From: JBJHAX01 sp050480705
Lineage (GTDB): Bacteria > Actinomycetota > Nitriliruptoria > Nitriliruptorales > Nitriliruptoraceae
DNA length: 35,199 nucleotides
Direction: 5' to 3'
NCBI GenBank assembly: GCA_050480705.1
Contig: JBJHAX010000020.1
Coordinates: forward strand, 1 to 35,199
The notes beneath the pieces were generated by a model. It was not told the DNA's origin, did no database searches, and saw only the letters and a program-made list of their open reading frames with translations. Numbering within the stretch: position 1 is the first letter of the stretch; each line of letters begins with the position of its first letter. Positions 8,152 through 15,258 of this stretch are shown here, piece after piece. Position numbers and translations under genes: made by a program.

Positions 8152-8232
8152 GCACGTCGACGGCCATCGACCGGCCGACACGGGGCGGCCGACCGACGGC
8201 CACGCGCCGGCAGCATCATCCGGAGGATGTCC

Positions 8233-8637
8233 ATGAAGATCGTCGCAGGATTCATCCAGTCGCCCGAGGGCACGGCGGCTCTGCAGCGCGCCGTCGAGGA
8301 GGCCCGCCTGCGTGACGGTGAACTCGTCGTCGTCCACTCGATGCGCGGCGGTGAACGTGACGAACTCGAGAACGTGCTCACCTACCGTGAGGCGTTCGAG
8401 AAGCTCGAGGAGCAACTCGAAGGCGAAGGCGTGCGCTACCGCCTCGTCGAGTACGCGCGCGGAAACTCGCCCGCCGAGGACCTCATCGCGGCAGCCGACG
8501 ACGAGACCGCCGACCTGATCGTCATCGGTATCCGGCGCCGCTCGCCGGTCGGCAAACTCGTGCTCGGCTCGAACGCACAAGACGTCCTGCTGGGAGCGTC
8601 GTGCGCGGTGCTGGCCGTCAAGGCCGACAGCGACTAG
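8233..8637 (+). CDS. Universal stress protein (UspA family), single domain
   Basis: 134 residues, one Usp domain. It begins MKIVAGFIQSPEGTAAL (first strand and loop) and ends with the nucleotide-loop region GIRRRSPVGKLVLGSNAQDVLL followed by ASCAVLAVK, matching the G-x2-G-x9-G(S/T) type of ATP-binding Usp, although spacing in the first part is loose. Small cytoplasmic proteins of this family dimerise and are induced under stress or growth arrest; no specific reaction can be assigned. GGAGG (8222-8226) abuts an ATG at 8227 but is six bases from the ATG at 8233, so the second ATG is preferred. It is a single-gene unit that converges on fabI. Confidence 0.9.
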   Translation: MKIVAGFIQSPEGTAALQRAVEEARLRDGELVVVHSMRGGERDELENVLTYREAFEKLEEQLEGEGVRYRLVEYARGNSPAEDLIAAADDETADLIVIGIRRRSPVGKLVLGSNAQDVLLGASCAVLAVKADSD

Positions 8638-8698
8638 CACGCTCGCTGCTGGAGCCTCCTGCCGCCTCCGGCCGTCCGTGCGGGCAGCGTGTGCGAGG
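8638..8698. terminator. Possible bidirectional terminator between usp and fabI
   Basis: The 61 bases between the two converging stop codons contain interrupted inverted repeats: CGCTG with CAGCG, flanked by GCAC with GTGC, and an inner CTGCC with GGGCAG. There is no U-tract on either strand. The position is right for a terminator, but the structure is imperfect. Confidence 0.25.
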
Positions 8699-9490
8699 TC
8701 AGGCCCCGTCTGCGGGTACGCCCGCACCGACGGCGTGGACGCCTCCGTCGACGTGCACGATCTCGCCGGTGACCGCGGGCATCCAGTCGGACATCAGCGC
8801 GCAGACCGCGCGCGCGACCGGTTCGGCGTCGGAGGCGTCCCAGCCGAGAGGCGCCCGTTCGCGCCAGATCGGGTCGAAGCTGTCAAAGCCGTCGATCGAC
8901 TTCGCAGCCATGGTGTTCAGCGGCCCTGCCGCGACCAGATTGACGCGCACTCCCCGGGGCCCCAGGTCGCGGGCCATGTAGCGGGTGACCGCCTCCAGGC
9001 CCGCTTTGGCGACACCCATCCAGTCGTAGGCCGGCCAGGCGACCTGTGCGTCGAAGTCGAGACCCACGACCGAGGCGCCCTCGGCGTTACCCAGAAGGTC
9101 GGCGAACCCGCGGCCCAGTGCCGCGAGCGAGTAGGTCGACACGTGGAAGGCGGTGGCGACGTCGTCCCAGGGGGCTTCGAGAAAGTCCCCGCCGAGGCAA
9201 CTCGGCGGGGCGAACGCGACCGCGTGGAGCAGCCCGTCGAGCCGGCCCCAGCGCTCCTGCAGGTCCGCGGCGACAGCGTCGATGTGCGACGGGTCCGTGA
9301 CGTCGAGTTCCAGCACGTCAGGCGTCGAGGCGAGGCGTTCGGCGGAGCGGTCCGTGAGTCGTTTGGCGCGGCCGAAGCCGGTGAGGACGAGTTCCGCTCC
9401 CTCCTGCTCGGCGAGACGGGCAACGTGGAAGGCGATCGAGCGGGGATCGAGCACCCCGGTGATCAGCAGCCGCTTGCCTTCGAGCAACAT
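8699..9490 (-). CDS. fabI: Enoyl-ACP reductase, InhA-type FabI
   Basis: 263 residues from the ATG at 9490, five bases after AGGAG. NADH-dependent reduction of trans-2-enoyl-ACP, the last step of each elongation cycle. The sequence tracks Mycobacterium InhA closely: ITGVLDPRSIAFHVA for ITGVLTESSIAFHIA, VLTGFGR, LDVTD, the catalytic YDWMGVAK (Y155, K162; InhA Y158, K165), VNLVAAGPLNT, ERAPLGWDASDAEPVA, CALMSDWMPAVTGEI and DGGVHAV. At the InhA S94-I-G96 position it has A90-V-A92. The frame stays open 5' of this ATG, but that part is Arg/Ser-rich and not InhA-like. It is the last gene of the fab operon, about 100 bases after acpS; that gap holds no gene or clear promoter. Confidence 0.94.
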   Translation of the reverse strand: MLLEGKRLLITGVLDPRSIAFHVARLAEQEGAELVLTGFGRAKRLTDRSAERLASTPDVLELDVTDPSHIDAVAADLQERWGRLDGLLHAVAFAPPSCLGGDFLEAPWDDVATAFHVSTYSLAALGRGFADLLGNAEGASVVGLDFDAQVAWPAYDWMGVAKAGLEAVTRYMARDLGPRGVRVNLVAAGPLNTMAAKSIDGFDSFDPIWRERAPLGWDASDAEPVARAVCALMSDWMPAVTGEIVHVDGGVHAVGAGVPADGA

Positions 9491-9593
9491 GGCGTCTCCT
9501 AGCGATCGTGGCGGTCGTCGGTGTTCATGGAGGTCGTTGCGCACGGTGCGTCGACGTCGGGCGGATCCACCCTCCAGGGCGCACGCAGGGCGG

Positions 9594-10025
9594 TCACGTC
9601 GGTTCGTCCGCACGCCGGTTCGTCGCATCGTGGTCGGCGGTCGGCGCGGGTTCGGTGTCACGGTAGGCGCCGACGACGACCGCGAGCGCGATTCCTGCAT
9701 CGTGCGACAGCGAGCACGCGAGCGCGGAGCGCCGGCCGCGGATCCACAACTGTGGCGCGCCGTCGGGACCTGAGCGCACCTCGATGTCGCGCAGTGGCGT
9801 GCCGAGGCGGCCGGTGGCCTTCCTCGTCGCCTCCTTGGCCGCGAATCGGGCAGCAAGGCGTTCACGTTCGACCGTCGAACCCGCCCTCACCCCGTCACGA
9901 CGCGCATCCGCGATCTCGCGAGCGGTGAAGACTCGCTCGAGGAGCCCCTGTCGGCGATCGATGGCGGCGGACAGGCGTGCGACGTCCACGACGTCGCAGC
10001 CGGCGGCGAACGGTGATGCATTCAC
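9594..10025 (-). CDS. acpS: Holo-[acyl-carrier-protein] synthase AcpS
   Basis: Transfers 4'-phosphopantetheine from CoA to the serine of apo-ACP. 143 residues; Mg-binding Asp in GCDVVDVARL (D11), RVFTAREIADA, and RFAAKEATRKA with Glu 65, followed by CSLSHDAGIALAVVV, all in AcpS order. The last ~20 residues are a polar tail beyond the usual AcpS end. The GTG at 10025 shares four bases with the plsC stop (GTGA), so the two are translationally coupled. Its substrate, AcpP, is encoded two genes upstream in the same operon. Confidence 0.93.
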   Translation of the reverse strand: MNASPFAAGCDVVDVARLSAAIDRRQGLLERVFTAREIADARRDGVRAGSTVERERLAARFAAKEATRKATGRLGTPLRDIEVRSGPDGAPQLWIRGRRSALACSLSHDAGIALAVVVGAYRDTEPAPTADHDATNRRADEPT

Positions 10026-10744
10026 CCGTCACCCTGTTCGCCGCCGTGGAACGGGGAGTAGTCGTCAGCCATCGCAACCCCTGCGAGCTCCGCCAGGGTG
10101 CGCTGGAGGTGCTCGTTGAATTCCCTGCGTGACCGCGGTGTCGGGTCGGGCGGATCGAGCGGTGGCCCGAACCGGACGGTGACCCGTCCGCCGCGAAGCC
10201 GTGGCCGCTTACCGATCGGCCATGCGTCGGAGATGCCCATGACCGCGGCCGGCACGACCGTGACACCGTGTTCGGCGGCGAGCCGGGCGACACCGCTACG
10301 CAGCCGGTGCACCCGTCCGTCCCGACTGCGCGAGCCTTCCGGATACACCGCGATGCAGGCGCCCTGCCTGAGCAGCACGCCAAGGACGTCCATGGCGGAG
10401 GCGTCGGCCTCTCCCCGGCGCAGCGGCACCATTCCCAGTCGGGGAAGCAGCGGACCCAGCAGCGGCCATGAGGTGAGTTTCAGATCACCGAGGAAGTGCA
10501 CCGGGCGACGGATCGCCGATCCCAGTGCGACCGAATCGGCGTGGGACAGATGTGTCGAGGCGACGATGACGGCGCCGGTCACAGGCACATGCTCCGCGTG
10601 TTCGATGCGCAACCGCAACCACAGGCGCAGCACGGGCCGCAGGACGATGCGCACCAGCGACCGCTGGCCCGGCACCATCGGTGTGAACGGGCGTGACGGA
10701 TCGGGTCCGGTCTGGCCCGGCATCAGCGGCGCCCGCGGATCCAT
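10022..10744 (-). CDS. plsC: PlsC-family 1-acylglycerol-3-phosphate acyltransferase (in the fab operon)
   Basis: 240 residues. Catalytic HX4D is THLSHAD (H65, D70); the phosphate-binding motif is YPEGSRSRDG (E136), the usual PEGTRS with Ser for Thr; a further block reads GMVPLRR. Expected to acylate lysophosphatidic acid at the inner membrane; a short hydrophobic stretch is seen near the N-terminus but no clear transmembrane helix. It begins seven bases after the fabF stop, with no good ribosome site; ATGs 21 and 66 bases into the frame are alternatives. It overlaps acpS by four bases. Placement inside the fatty acid operon fits use of newly made acyl-ACP. Confidence 0.88.
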   Translation of the reverse strand: MDPRAPLMPGQTGPDPSRPFTPMVPGQRSLVRIVLRPVLRLWLRLRIEHAEHVPVTGAVIVASTHLSHADSVALGSAIRRPVHFLGDLKLTSWPLLGPLLPRLGMVPLRRGEADASAMDVLGVLLRQGACIAVYPEGSRSRDGRVHRLRSGVARLAAEHGVTVVPAAVMGISDAWPIGKRPRLRGGRVTVRFGPPLDPPDPTPRSRREFNEHLQRTLAELAGVAMADDYSPFHGGEQGDG

Positions 10745-10751
10745 CGGAGGA

Positions 10752-12008
10752 TCACGCCGGGGTGATCACGAGAGCCGAGTTCTGCCCCCCGAATCCCATC
10801 GAGGTGGACATGACGGCGTCGAGCTGCGCGTTACGGGGGGCACCCGCGACGACGTCGAGGTCGATCTCGGGATCCTGCGTCGTGAGGTTCGCCGTGGGCG
10901 GGATCACCGAGTGACGCAGGCTCATGAGTGCGAAGACCGCCTCGACGGCACCCGCCGCACCCAGCAGGTGCCCGGTGACGCCCTTGGTCGACGTCACCGC
11001 GAGATCGTCGGTGTGCGCCCCGAACACGGCGCGAAGCGCGCGCGCCTCGGCGGCGTCGTTGAGGGGCGTCGACGTGCCATGAGCATTCAGATGGCCGATG
11101 TCACGCATATCGATGCCGGAATCGTCGAGCGCGCGCTGCATCGCCAGTGCCGCACCACCGCCGTCATCGGGCGGTGCGGTGGCGTGGAACGCGTCGGCCG
11201 ACGCACCCGCACCTGCGATGACCGCGAGCGGCTGCGCCCCGCGGGCGACAGCCTCCGCTCGCCTCTCGAGGACGACCACGGCTGCGCCTTCCCCGATGAC
11301 GAAACCGTCACGGTCGACATCGAAGGGTCGTGAGGCCGACGCGGGGTCGGGGTTGCGTGACAGCGCCCCCATCTGCGCGAACGCACTCACCGCGAGGCCG
11401 GTGATCCCGGCCTCGACGCCGCCGGCGAGCACGATGTCCGCGGATCCGGACCTGAGCCAGTCGCGGGCCATGTGGATCGCCGAGCCCCCTGCGGCACAGG
11501 CGGTGTTGACGGTCATGTTCGGCCCACGCGCCCCGGTCCGTATCGCCACGGTGCCTGCACCGGTGTTCGACAGCATCTTGGGAACGAACATCGGGCTGAC
11601 ACGCCCCGGCCCCTTGCCGATGTAGCGCGGGTACTCCTCCTGCCAGGTCTCGGCACCTCCGATACCGGAACCGAGCACCACGCCGGTGCGGTCGACGTCC
11701 ACGCCGGTCAGAGCGAACTCATCGTCCGCGCCCGTCAGGCCCGCATGGCCGACGGCTTCACGGGCTGCGATGAGCGCGAGATGGGTGAAACGGTCGAGGC
11801 GTCGCGCCGCACCCCGTCCGAGCTCTTCGTCCGGGTCGAAAGATGGGACCCTGCAGGCGGTGGTGACGGGCGTGCCCATCTCGGTCAGTTGCGCGTCCAC
11901 TGCGGCTGCCGAGACGCCGTCGAGGGCGCCACGCCACGCAGCATCGAGTCCACGACCGGACGGTGCGATGATGCCGATGCCGGTCACCACGACGTCGTCG
12001 TCACGCAT
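10752..12008 (-). CDS. fabF: 3-oxoacyl-ACP synthase II FabF
   Basis: 418 residues, normal KAS II length. The Cys-His-His triad is in place: NTACAAGGSA (C171), NAHGTSTPLND (H310) and TKGVTGHLLGAAGA (K342, H347), with the C-terminal GFGGQN loop. It condenses malonyl-ACP with acyl-ACP in elongation. The ATG at 12008 has AAGGAGG five bases upstream. It lies 131 bases after acpP; that gap has no visible gene or strong promoter. Confidence 0.96.
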   Translation of the reverse strand: MRDDDVVVTGIGIIAPSGRGLDAAWRGALDGVSAAAVDAQLTEMGTPVTTACRVPSFDPDEELGRGAARRLDRFTHLALIAAREAVGHAGLTGADDEFALTGVDVDRTGVVLGSGIGGAETWQEEYPRYIGKGPGRVSPMFVPKMLSNTGAGTVAIRTGARGPNMTVNTACAAGGSAIHMARDWLRSGSADIVLAGGVEAGITGLAVSAFAQMGALSRNPDPASASRPFDVDRDGFVIGEGAAVVVLERRAEAVARGAQPLAVIAGAGASADAFHATAPPDDGGGAALAMQRALDDSGIDMRDIGHLNAHGTSTPLNDAAEARALRAVFGAHTDDLAVTSTKGVTGHLLGAAGAVEAVFALMSLRHSVIPPTANLTTQDPEIDLDVVAGAPRNAQLDAVMSTSMGFGGQNSALVITPA

Positions 12009-12139
12009 GCTGCCCTCCTTCGCTTCTGGCGGCGCCTGCAGGACACCACCAGGTCGTCACGCCCGTCACGGCGAGAACGGTCGCACGACCGGTGCACCCG
12101 GCCGCGTGCGACGGACCGCGAGTCGCGATCTGGTTCGCG

Positions 12140-12373
12140 CTACTGCTTCGACGCGACCTTGTCGATGGCGTCCTGGACGGTGCGCACATCCTCGAGTTCC
12201 TCGTCTTCGAGCTTCACACCGGTGCGCTCTTCGAGCACGAGCGTGAGTTCGACGACGTCGAGCGAGTCCAGTCCGAGCGCCTCGAAGGTCGCGTCGGGGC
12301 TGATGTCGTCAGCCGGGACACCGAAGTCCTCGGTGAGCACCTCGGTGAACGTTGCGAGCAGGTCCTGACTCAC
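12140..12373 (-). CDS. acpP: Acyl carrier protein AcpP
   Basis: 77 residues, acidic, typical ACP. Phosphopantetheine goes on Ser 37 in GLDSLDVVEL. A GTG start at 12373 is five bases after GGAGGGA-type sequence, the best ribosome site in the operon, which suits a protein needed in large amounts. Flanking gaps of 108 and 131 bases set it off from fabG and fabF; these are the largest gaps in the operon apart from the one before fabI. A TTGACG stands just after the fabG stop, but no -10 is at proper spacing. Confidence 0.97.
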   Translation of the reverse strand: MSQDLLATFTEVLTEDFGVPADDISPDATFEALGLDSLDVVELTLVLEERTGVKLEDEELEDVRTVQDAIDKVASKQ

Positions 12374-12481
12374 GGGTCCCTCCTGTCGGGAGTTGGGCGA
12401 CCGCGTCGCGGTCGATGGTCATCCGGCGTTGTCAGCGTGCGCACCGTATGCGCAGAGGTCGACGCCCGGAAGTCGTCAAGG

Positions 12482-13204
12482 TCAGATCGCGGCACCGCCG
12501 TCGACCGCGAGAACGGTGCCGGTGATCGAACGTGCGTCGTCGGACGCGAGGAACCTCACGGCTGCGGCGACCTCGTCGGCTTCCACCGCACGTGCCGTCG
12601 GTGCCGCTTTGATCATCGCGTCACGCAGCGCCTCGTCGAGCCGATCGGTCATGGCCGTCGGCACGAAACCGGGCGCGACGACGTTGACGGTCACACCCTT
12701 GCGGCCCACTTCACGCGCCAACGACTTGCTGAAACCGATCATGCCCGCTTTCGCCGCGGCGTAGGCCGTCTGGCCGGCGTTGCCGCGCAGCGCGACGATC
12801 GACGACATGTTGATGATGCGGCCGTGGCGGGCACGCAGCATCGGCCGCAGCGCGGCCCGCGACATCAGATAGGTGCCACGCAGATTGACCTGAATCGTCT
12901 CGTCGAAACGGTCGGGTTCGAGCCGCAGCAGCAGATCGTCGCCCGTGACACCGGCGTTGTTGACGAGCACCGCCAACGTGCCCACCTCGCCTGCGCGTTC
13001 GACCGCAGCGATCGCGCTGTGCTGCTCGGCCACGTCGATGTGGAGCGCTTCGGCCGACCCGGCGCAGTCGGCGACGACCCGCTGCGCGGATTCCTCGTTG
13101 CTGCCGAATCCCACGATGACGTGGTGGCCCGCCTCGGACAACGCGCGGCACGTCGCAGCGCCGATGCCGCCGCTGCCTCCGGTGACGATCGCAACGGTGG
13201 TCAT
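12482..13204 (-). CDS. fabG: 3-oxoacyl-ACP reductase FabG
   Basis: 240-residue short-chain dehydrogenase, NADPH-dependent reduction of 3-oxoacyl-ACP. Cofactor motif TGGSGGIGAATC, NNAG at 82-85, catalytic Ser 135, Tyr 148 and Lys 152 in NMSSIVALRGNAGQTAYAAAK, then VNVVAPGFVPTAMTD and the C-terminal GTVLAVDGGAAI. GNAGQTAY is typical of true FabG rather than other SDRs. The ATG at 13204 overlaps the fabH stop (ATGA). Confidence 0.95.
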   Translation of the reverse strand: MTTVAIVTGGSGGIGAATCRALSEAGHHVIVGFGSNEESAQRVVADCAGSAEALHIDVAEQHSAIAAVERAGEVGTLAVLVNNAGVTGDDLLLRLEPDRFDETIQVNLRGTYLMSRAALRPMLRARHGRIINMSSIVALRGNAGQTAYAAAKAGMIGFSKSLAREVGRKGVTVNVVAPGFVPTAMTDRLDEALRDAMIKAAPTARAVEADEVAAAVRFLASDDARSITGTVLAVDGGAAI

Positions 13205-14199
13205 GCGCCTGCCGATCCCGACCCGGTCCAGGTCAGCAGGCAGGCTCCCCAGGTCAGTCCGGCGCCGAACGCCGCCAGCAACACGGTCGCTCCGGGCTCG
13301 AGGCGACCTGCGGCGCGCGCATCCTGGAGAGCGAGCGGGACCGACGCCGCCGAGGTGTTGCCGTGCTGATCAACGGTGACGTGGACCTGATGGTCGGCGA
13401 TCCCGACACGTTCGGCGACCGCGTCGAGGATGCGGATGTTCGCCTGGTGCCCGACGAACAGGTCGATGTCTTCGATGGCGAGTTCGGCCTGCTCAACGAC
13501 GCCCAGTGACGCTTCGGCCATGCGCTTGACCGCATTGCGGTAGACATCCCCGCCCCGCATGGTCAGGTAGTGGCTGCCGTCGTCGACGACATCGGCGGAG
13601 ATCGGTCGTCGGCTGCCCCCACCAGCCGCCCACAGCATCGACGGGTCCGAGCCGTCCGCACCGAGATCGAACGGTCCGAGCCGTGCCTCGGGGTCGTGGG
13701 CGAGCACGACAGCGCCGGCGCCGTCCCCGAAGAGCACCCGGGTCGCACGCTCGTCGGGGTCGGTGATCCTACTGAGCGTCTCCGCGCCGATGACCAGTAC
13801 CGGACCGTCGCCGGAACTCGCCATGGCTCCACCGACGCGCAGCGCGTAGATGAACCCGCTGCACGCCGCGTTGACATCGAATGCGGCGACTTGCGTGCCG
13901 AGGTTCGCCGCGACGATCGGCGCCGTCCCCGGGATCTGGTGGTCGGGGGTGGTGGTCGCGACGATGATCGCGCGCACGTCCTCGACCCCCAGGCCTGCGT
14001 CCGCGAGCGCTGCCTTGCCCGCCGCCGTCGCCAAATCGGACGTCGCCTCTTCGTCCGCGGCGATGTGGCGCTGCCGGATGCCGGTACGCGTCCGGATCCA
14101 TTCGTCGGACGTGTCGAGCACCTTCGACAGGTCATCATTCGTCACGACCCGGCTCGGCAGATAGCTGCCCAGCCCGATGATGGCGACGGGAAGGATCAC
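13201..14199 (-). CDS. fabH: 3-oxoacyl-ACP synthase III FabH
   Basis: 332 residues. Initiating condensing enzyme: acyl-CoA primer plus malonyl-ACP. Triad C113 (NAACSGFIYAL), H251 (VGHQANIRI) and N281 (HGNTSAASVPLAL), with TSDEWIRTRTGIRQRHI near the N-terminus. Primer choice, acetyl-CoA or branched acyl-CoA, cannot be read from these motifs. If the dehydrogenase at 4157-7845 is the branched-chain type, branched primers are available in this cell. The GTG start at 14199 overlaps the fabD stop by four bases. Confidence 0.96.
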   Translation of the reverse strand: MILPVAIIGLGSYLPSRVVTNDDLSKVLDTSDEWIRTRTGIRQRHIAADEEATSDLATAAGKAALADAGLGVEDVRAIIVATTTPDHQIPGTAPIVAANLGTQVAAFDVNAACSGFIYALRVGGAMASSGDGPVLVIGAETLSRITDPDERATRVLFGDGAGAVVLAHDPEARLGPFDLGADGSDPSMLWAAGGGSRRPISADVVDDGSHYLTMRGGDVYRNAVKRMAEASLGVVEQAELAIEDIDLFVGHQANIRILDAVAERVGIADHQVHVTVDQHGNTSAASVPLALQDARAAGRLEPGATVLLAAFGAGLTWGACLLTWTGSGSAGA

Positions 14200-15158
14200 G
14201 ACGACACCTCATGTCGTTCGGGGTCGGTTGCTGCGTCCACGCTCTCGCCGTGCAACTCGAGCGCCTCGAGTGTCCGGACGAGATCGTCGGGGGTCTCGAC
14301 GCGGTGGACGGCCAGGCCGGGCACGGTCCGCTTGGCGAGGCCGGCGAGGACACCTCCCGGTCCGAACTCGACGACCGCAGCGACATCGTGAGACGCGATG
14401 GTCTCCTGAACCGACCGCCACCGTACCGGGGCGAGGATGCCGGCAACGAGCGCGTCGACGACCGCGTTCGCGCTGGTGAGCACGGATCCGTCGCGGCCGG
14501 TCACGATCGGCACGGCCGGGTCGTGCGTCTCGGTCTGCGCGAGCACGTCACTGACCGCAGCGACCGCCGGTTGCATCGCCGATGAATGGAACGCGCCTTC
14601 GACGTCGAGCGGAACCGCCCGGCCGCCAGCCTCACGCACACGGTCGGTGGCGCGGCTCAGCGATTCCTGTGTGCCTGCGAGCACCACCTGGCCGGGCGCA
14701 TTGTCGTTGGCGACGGCGACGCCGTCGATGTCGGCGACGAGTTCCTCGACCGCGGCGATGTCGAGCTTGATGACCGCAACCATCGTGCCTGGATTGCCGT
14801 TGCAGGCATCGGCCATCGCACGCCCGCGCGCCGCCACGACGCTGGCGCCGTCCTCGGCGCCGAGCGTCCCCGAGGCCACCGCAGCCGTGTACTCGCCGAG
14901 GCTGTGGCCCGCGACCAGGTCGACACGCCCTCCCGCGTCGAGGAAGGCACGGAAGGCGACGAGTGATGCGGCGAAGATCGCCGGCTGCGCATCGGCGGTC
15001 CGCGCTCCGGTGCCCTCGTCTCGGGCGAGCGGAAGAACGTCACGGCCGATGCCGCGTGCGATGTCGTCGAGCACCACGGCTGCGGGCTGATCGACCCACG
15101 TATCGAGGACGCCCGCGCGATGTGACCCCTGACCGGGGAACACGGCGGCGATTCGCAC
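14196..15158 (-). CDS. fabD: Malonyl-CoA:ACP transacylase FabD
   Basis: 320 residues. The nucleophile is Ser 86 in GHSLGEY, the partner His 191 in AFHSSAM; FPGQGSH opens the protein and EFGPGGVLAGL is near the end. First gene of the fab operon. GTG start at 15158 with GGAG about six bases upstream; transcription probably starts near 15222 from the promoter described at 15229-15258. Confidence 0.96.
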   Translation of the reverse strand: MRIAAVFPGQGSHRAGVLDTWVDQPAAVVLDDIARGIGRDVLPLARDEGTGARTADAQPAIFAASLVAFRAFLDAGGRVDLVAGHSLGEYTAAVASGTLGAEDGASVVAARGRAMADACNGNPGTMVAVIKLDIAAVEELVADIDGVAVANDNAPGQVVLAGTQESLSRATDRVREAGGRAVPLDVEGAFHSSAMQPAVAAVSDVLAQTETHDPAVPIVTGRDGSVLTSANAVVDALVAGILAPVRWRSVQETIASHDVAAVVEFGPGGVLAGLAKRTVPGLAVHRVETPDDLVRTLEALELHGESVDAATDPERHEVSS

Positions 15159-15228
15159 AGAAACTCCGATGCTCCATGGAGGCGGCTACGTCGTCGCCGC
15201 GCACGCGATCGGTGCATCGCGCGCGCAA

Positions 15229-15258
15229 AGTGTAGGACGCGACCGCGGCAGGTGTCAG
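15229..15258 (-). promoter_or_regulatory. Promoter of the fab operon
   Basis: On the minus strand CTGACA (15258-15253; five of six to TTGACA) is followed after 18 bases by TACACT (15234-15229), a good TAnnnT -10. Start of transcription would be near 15222, giving a 5' leader of about 65 bases before fabD. The -35 includes the TGA stop codon of serA (15257-15255). This is the best-matched promoter I found in the window. Confidence 0.65.

Larger units (their letters stand above)
7846..8232 (+). other. Divergent intergenic region between the dehydrogenase operon and usp
   Basis: About 390 bases without a convincing gene. Open frames here are short, rich in Pro, Gly and Arg, and lack a plausible start signal. 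The region must hold the control signals for the dehydrogenase operon (leftward) and usp (rightward). What I can see are two facing TAGAGT hexamers (minus 8037-8032, plus 8146-8151) and a 14-base palindrome between them, listed separately. No riboswitch fold was recognised. Confidence 0.6.

Noticed and set aside
9491..9865. N-terminal extension of fabI by about 125 residues
   Set aside because: The extra part overlaps acpS in another frame, is Arg/Ser-rich and unlike InhA; AGGAG points to the ATG at 9490.
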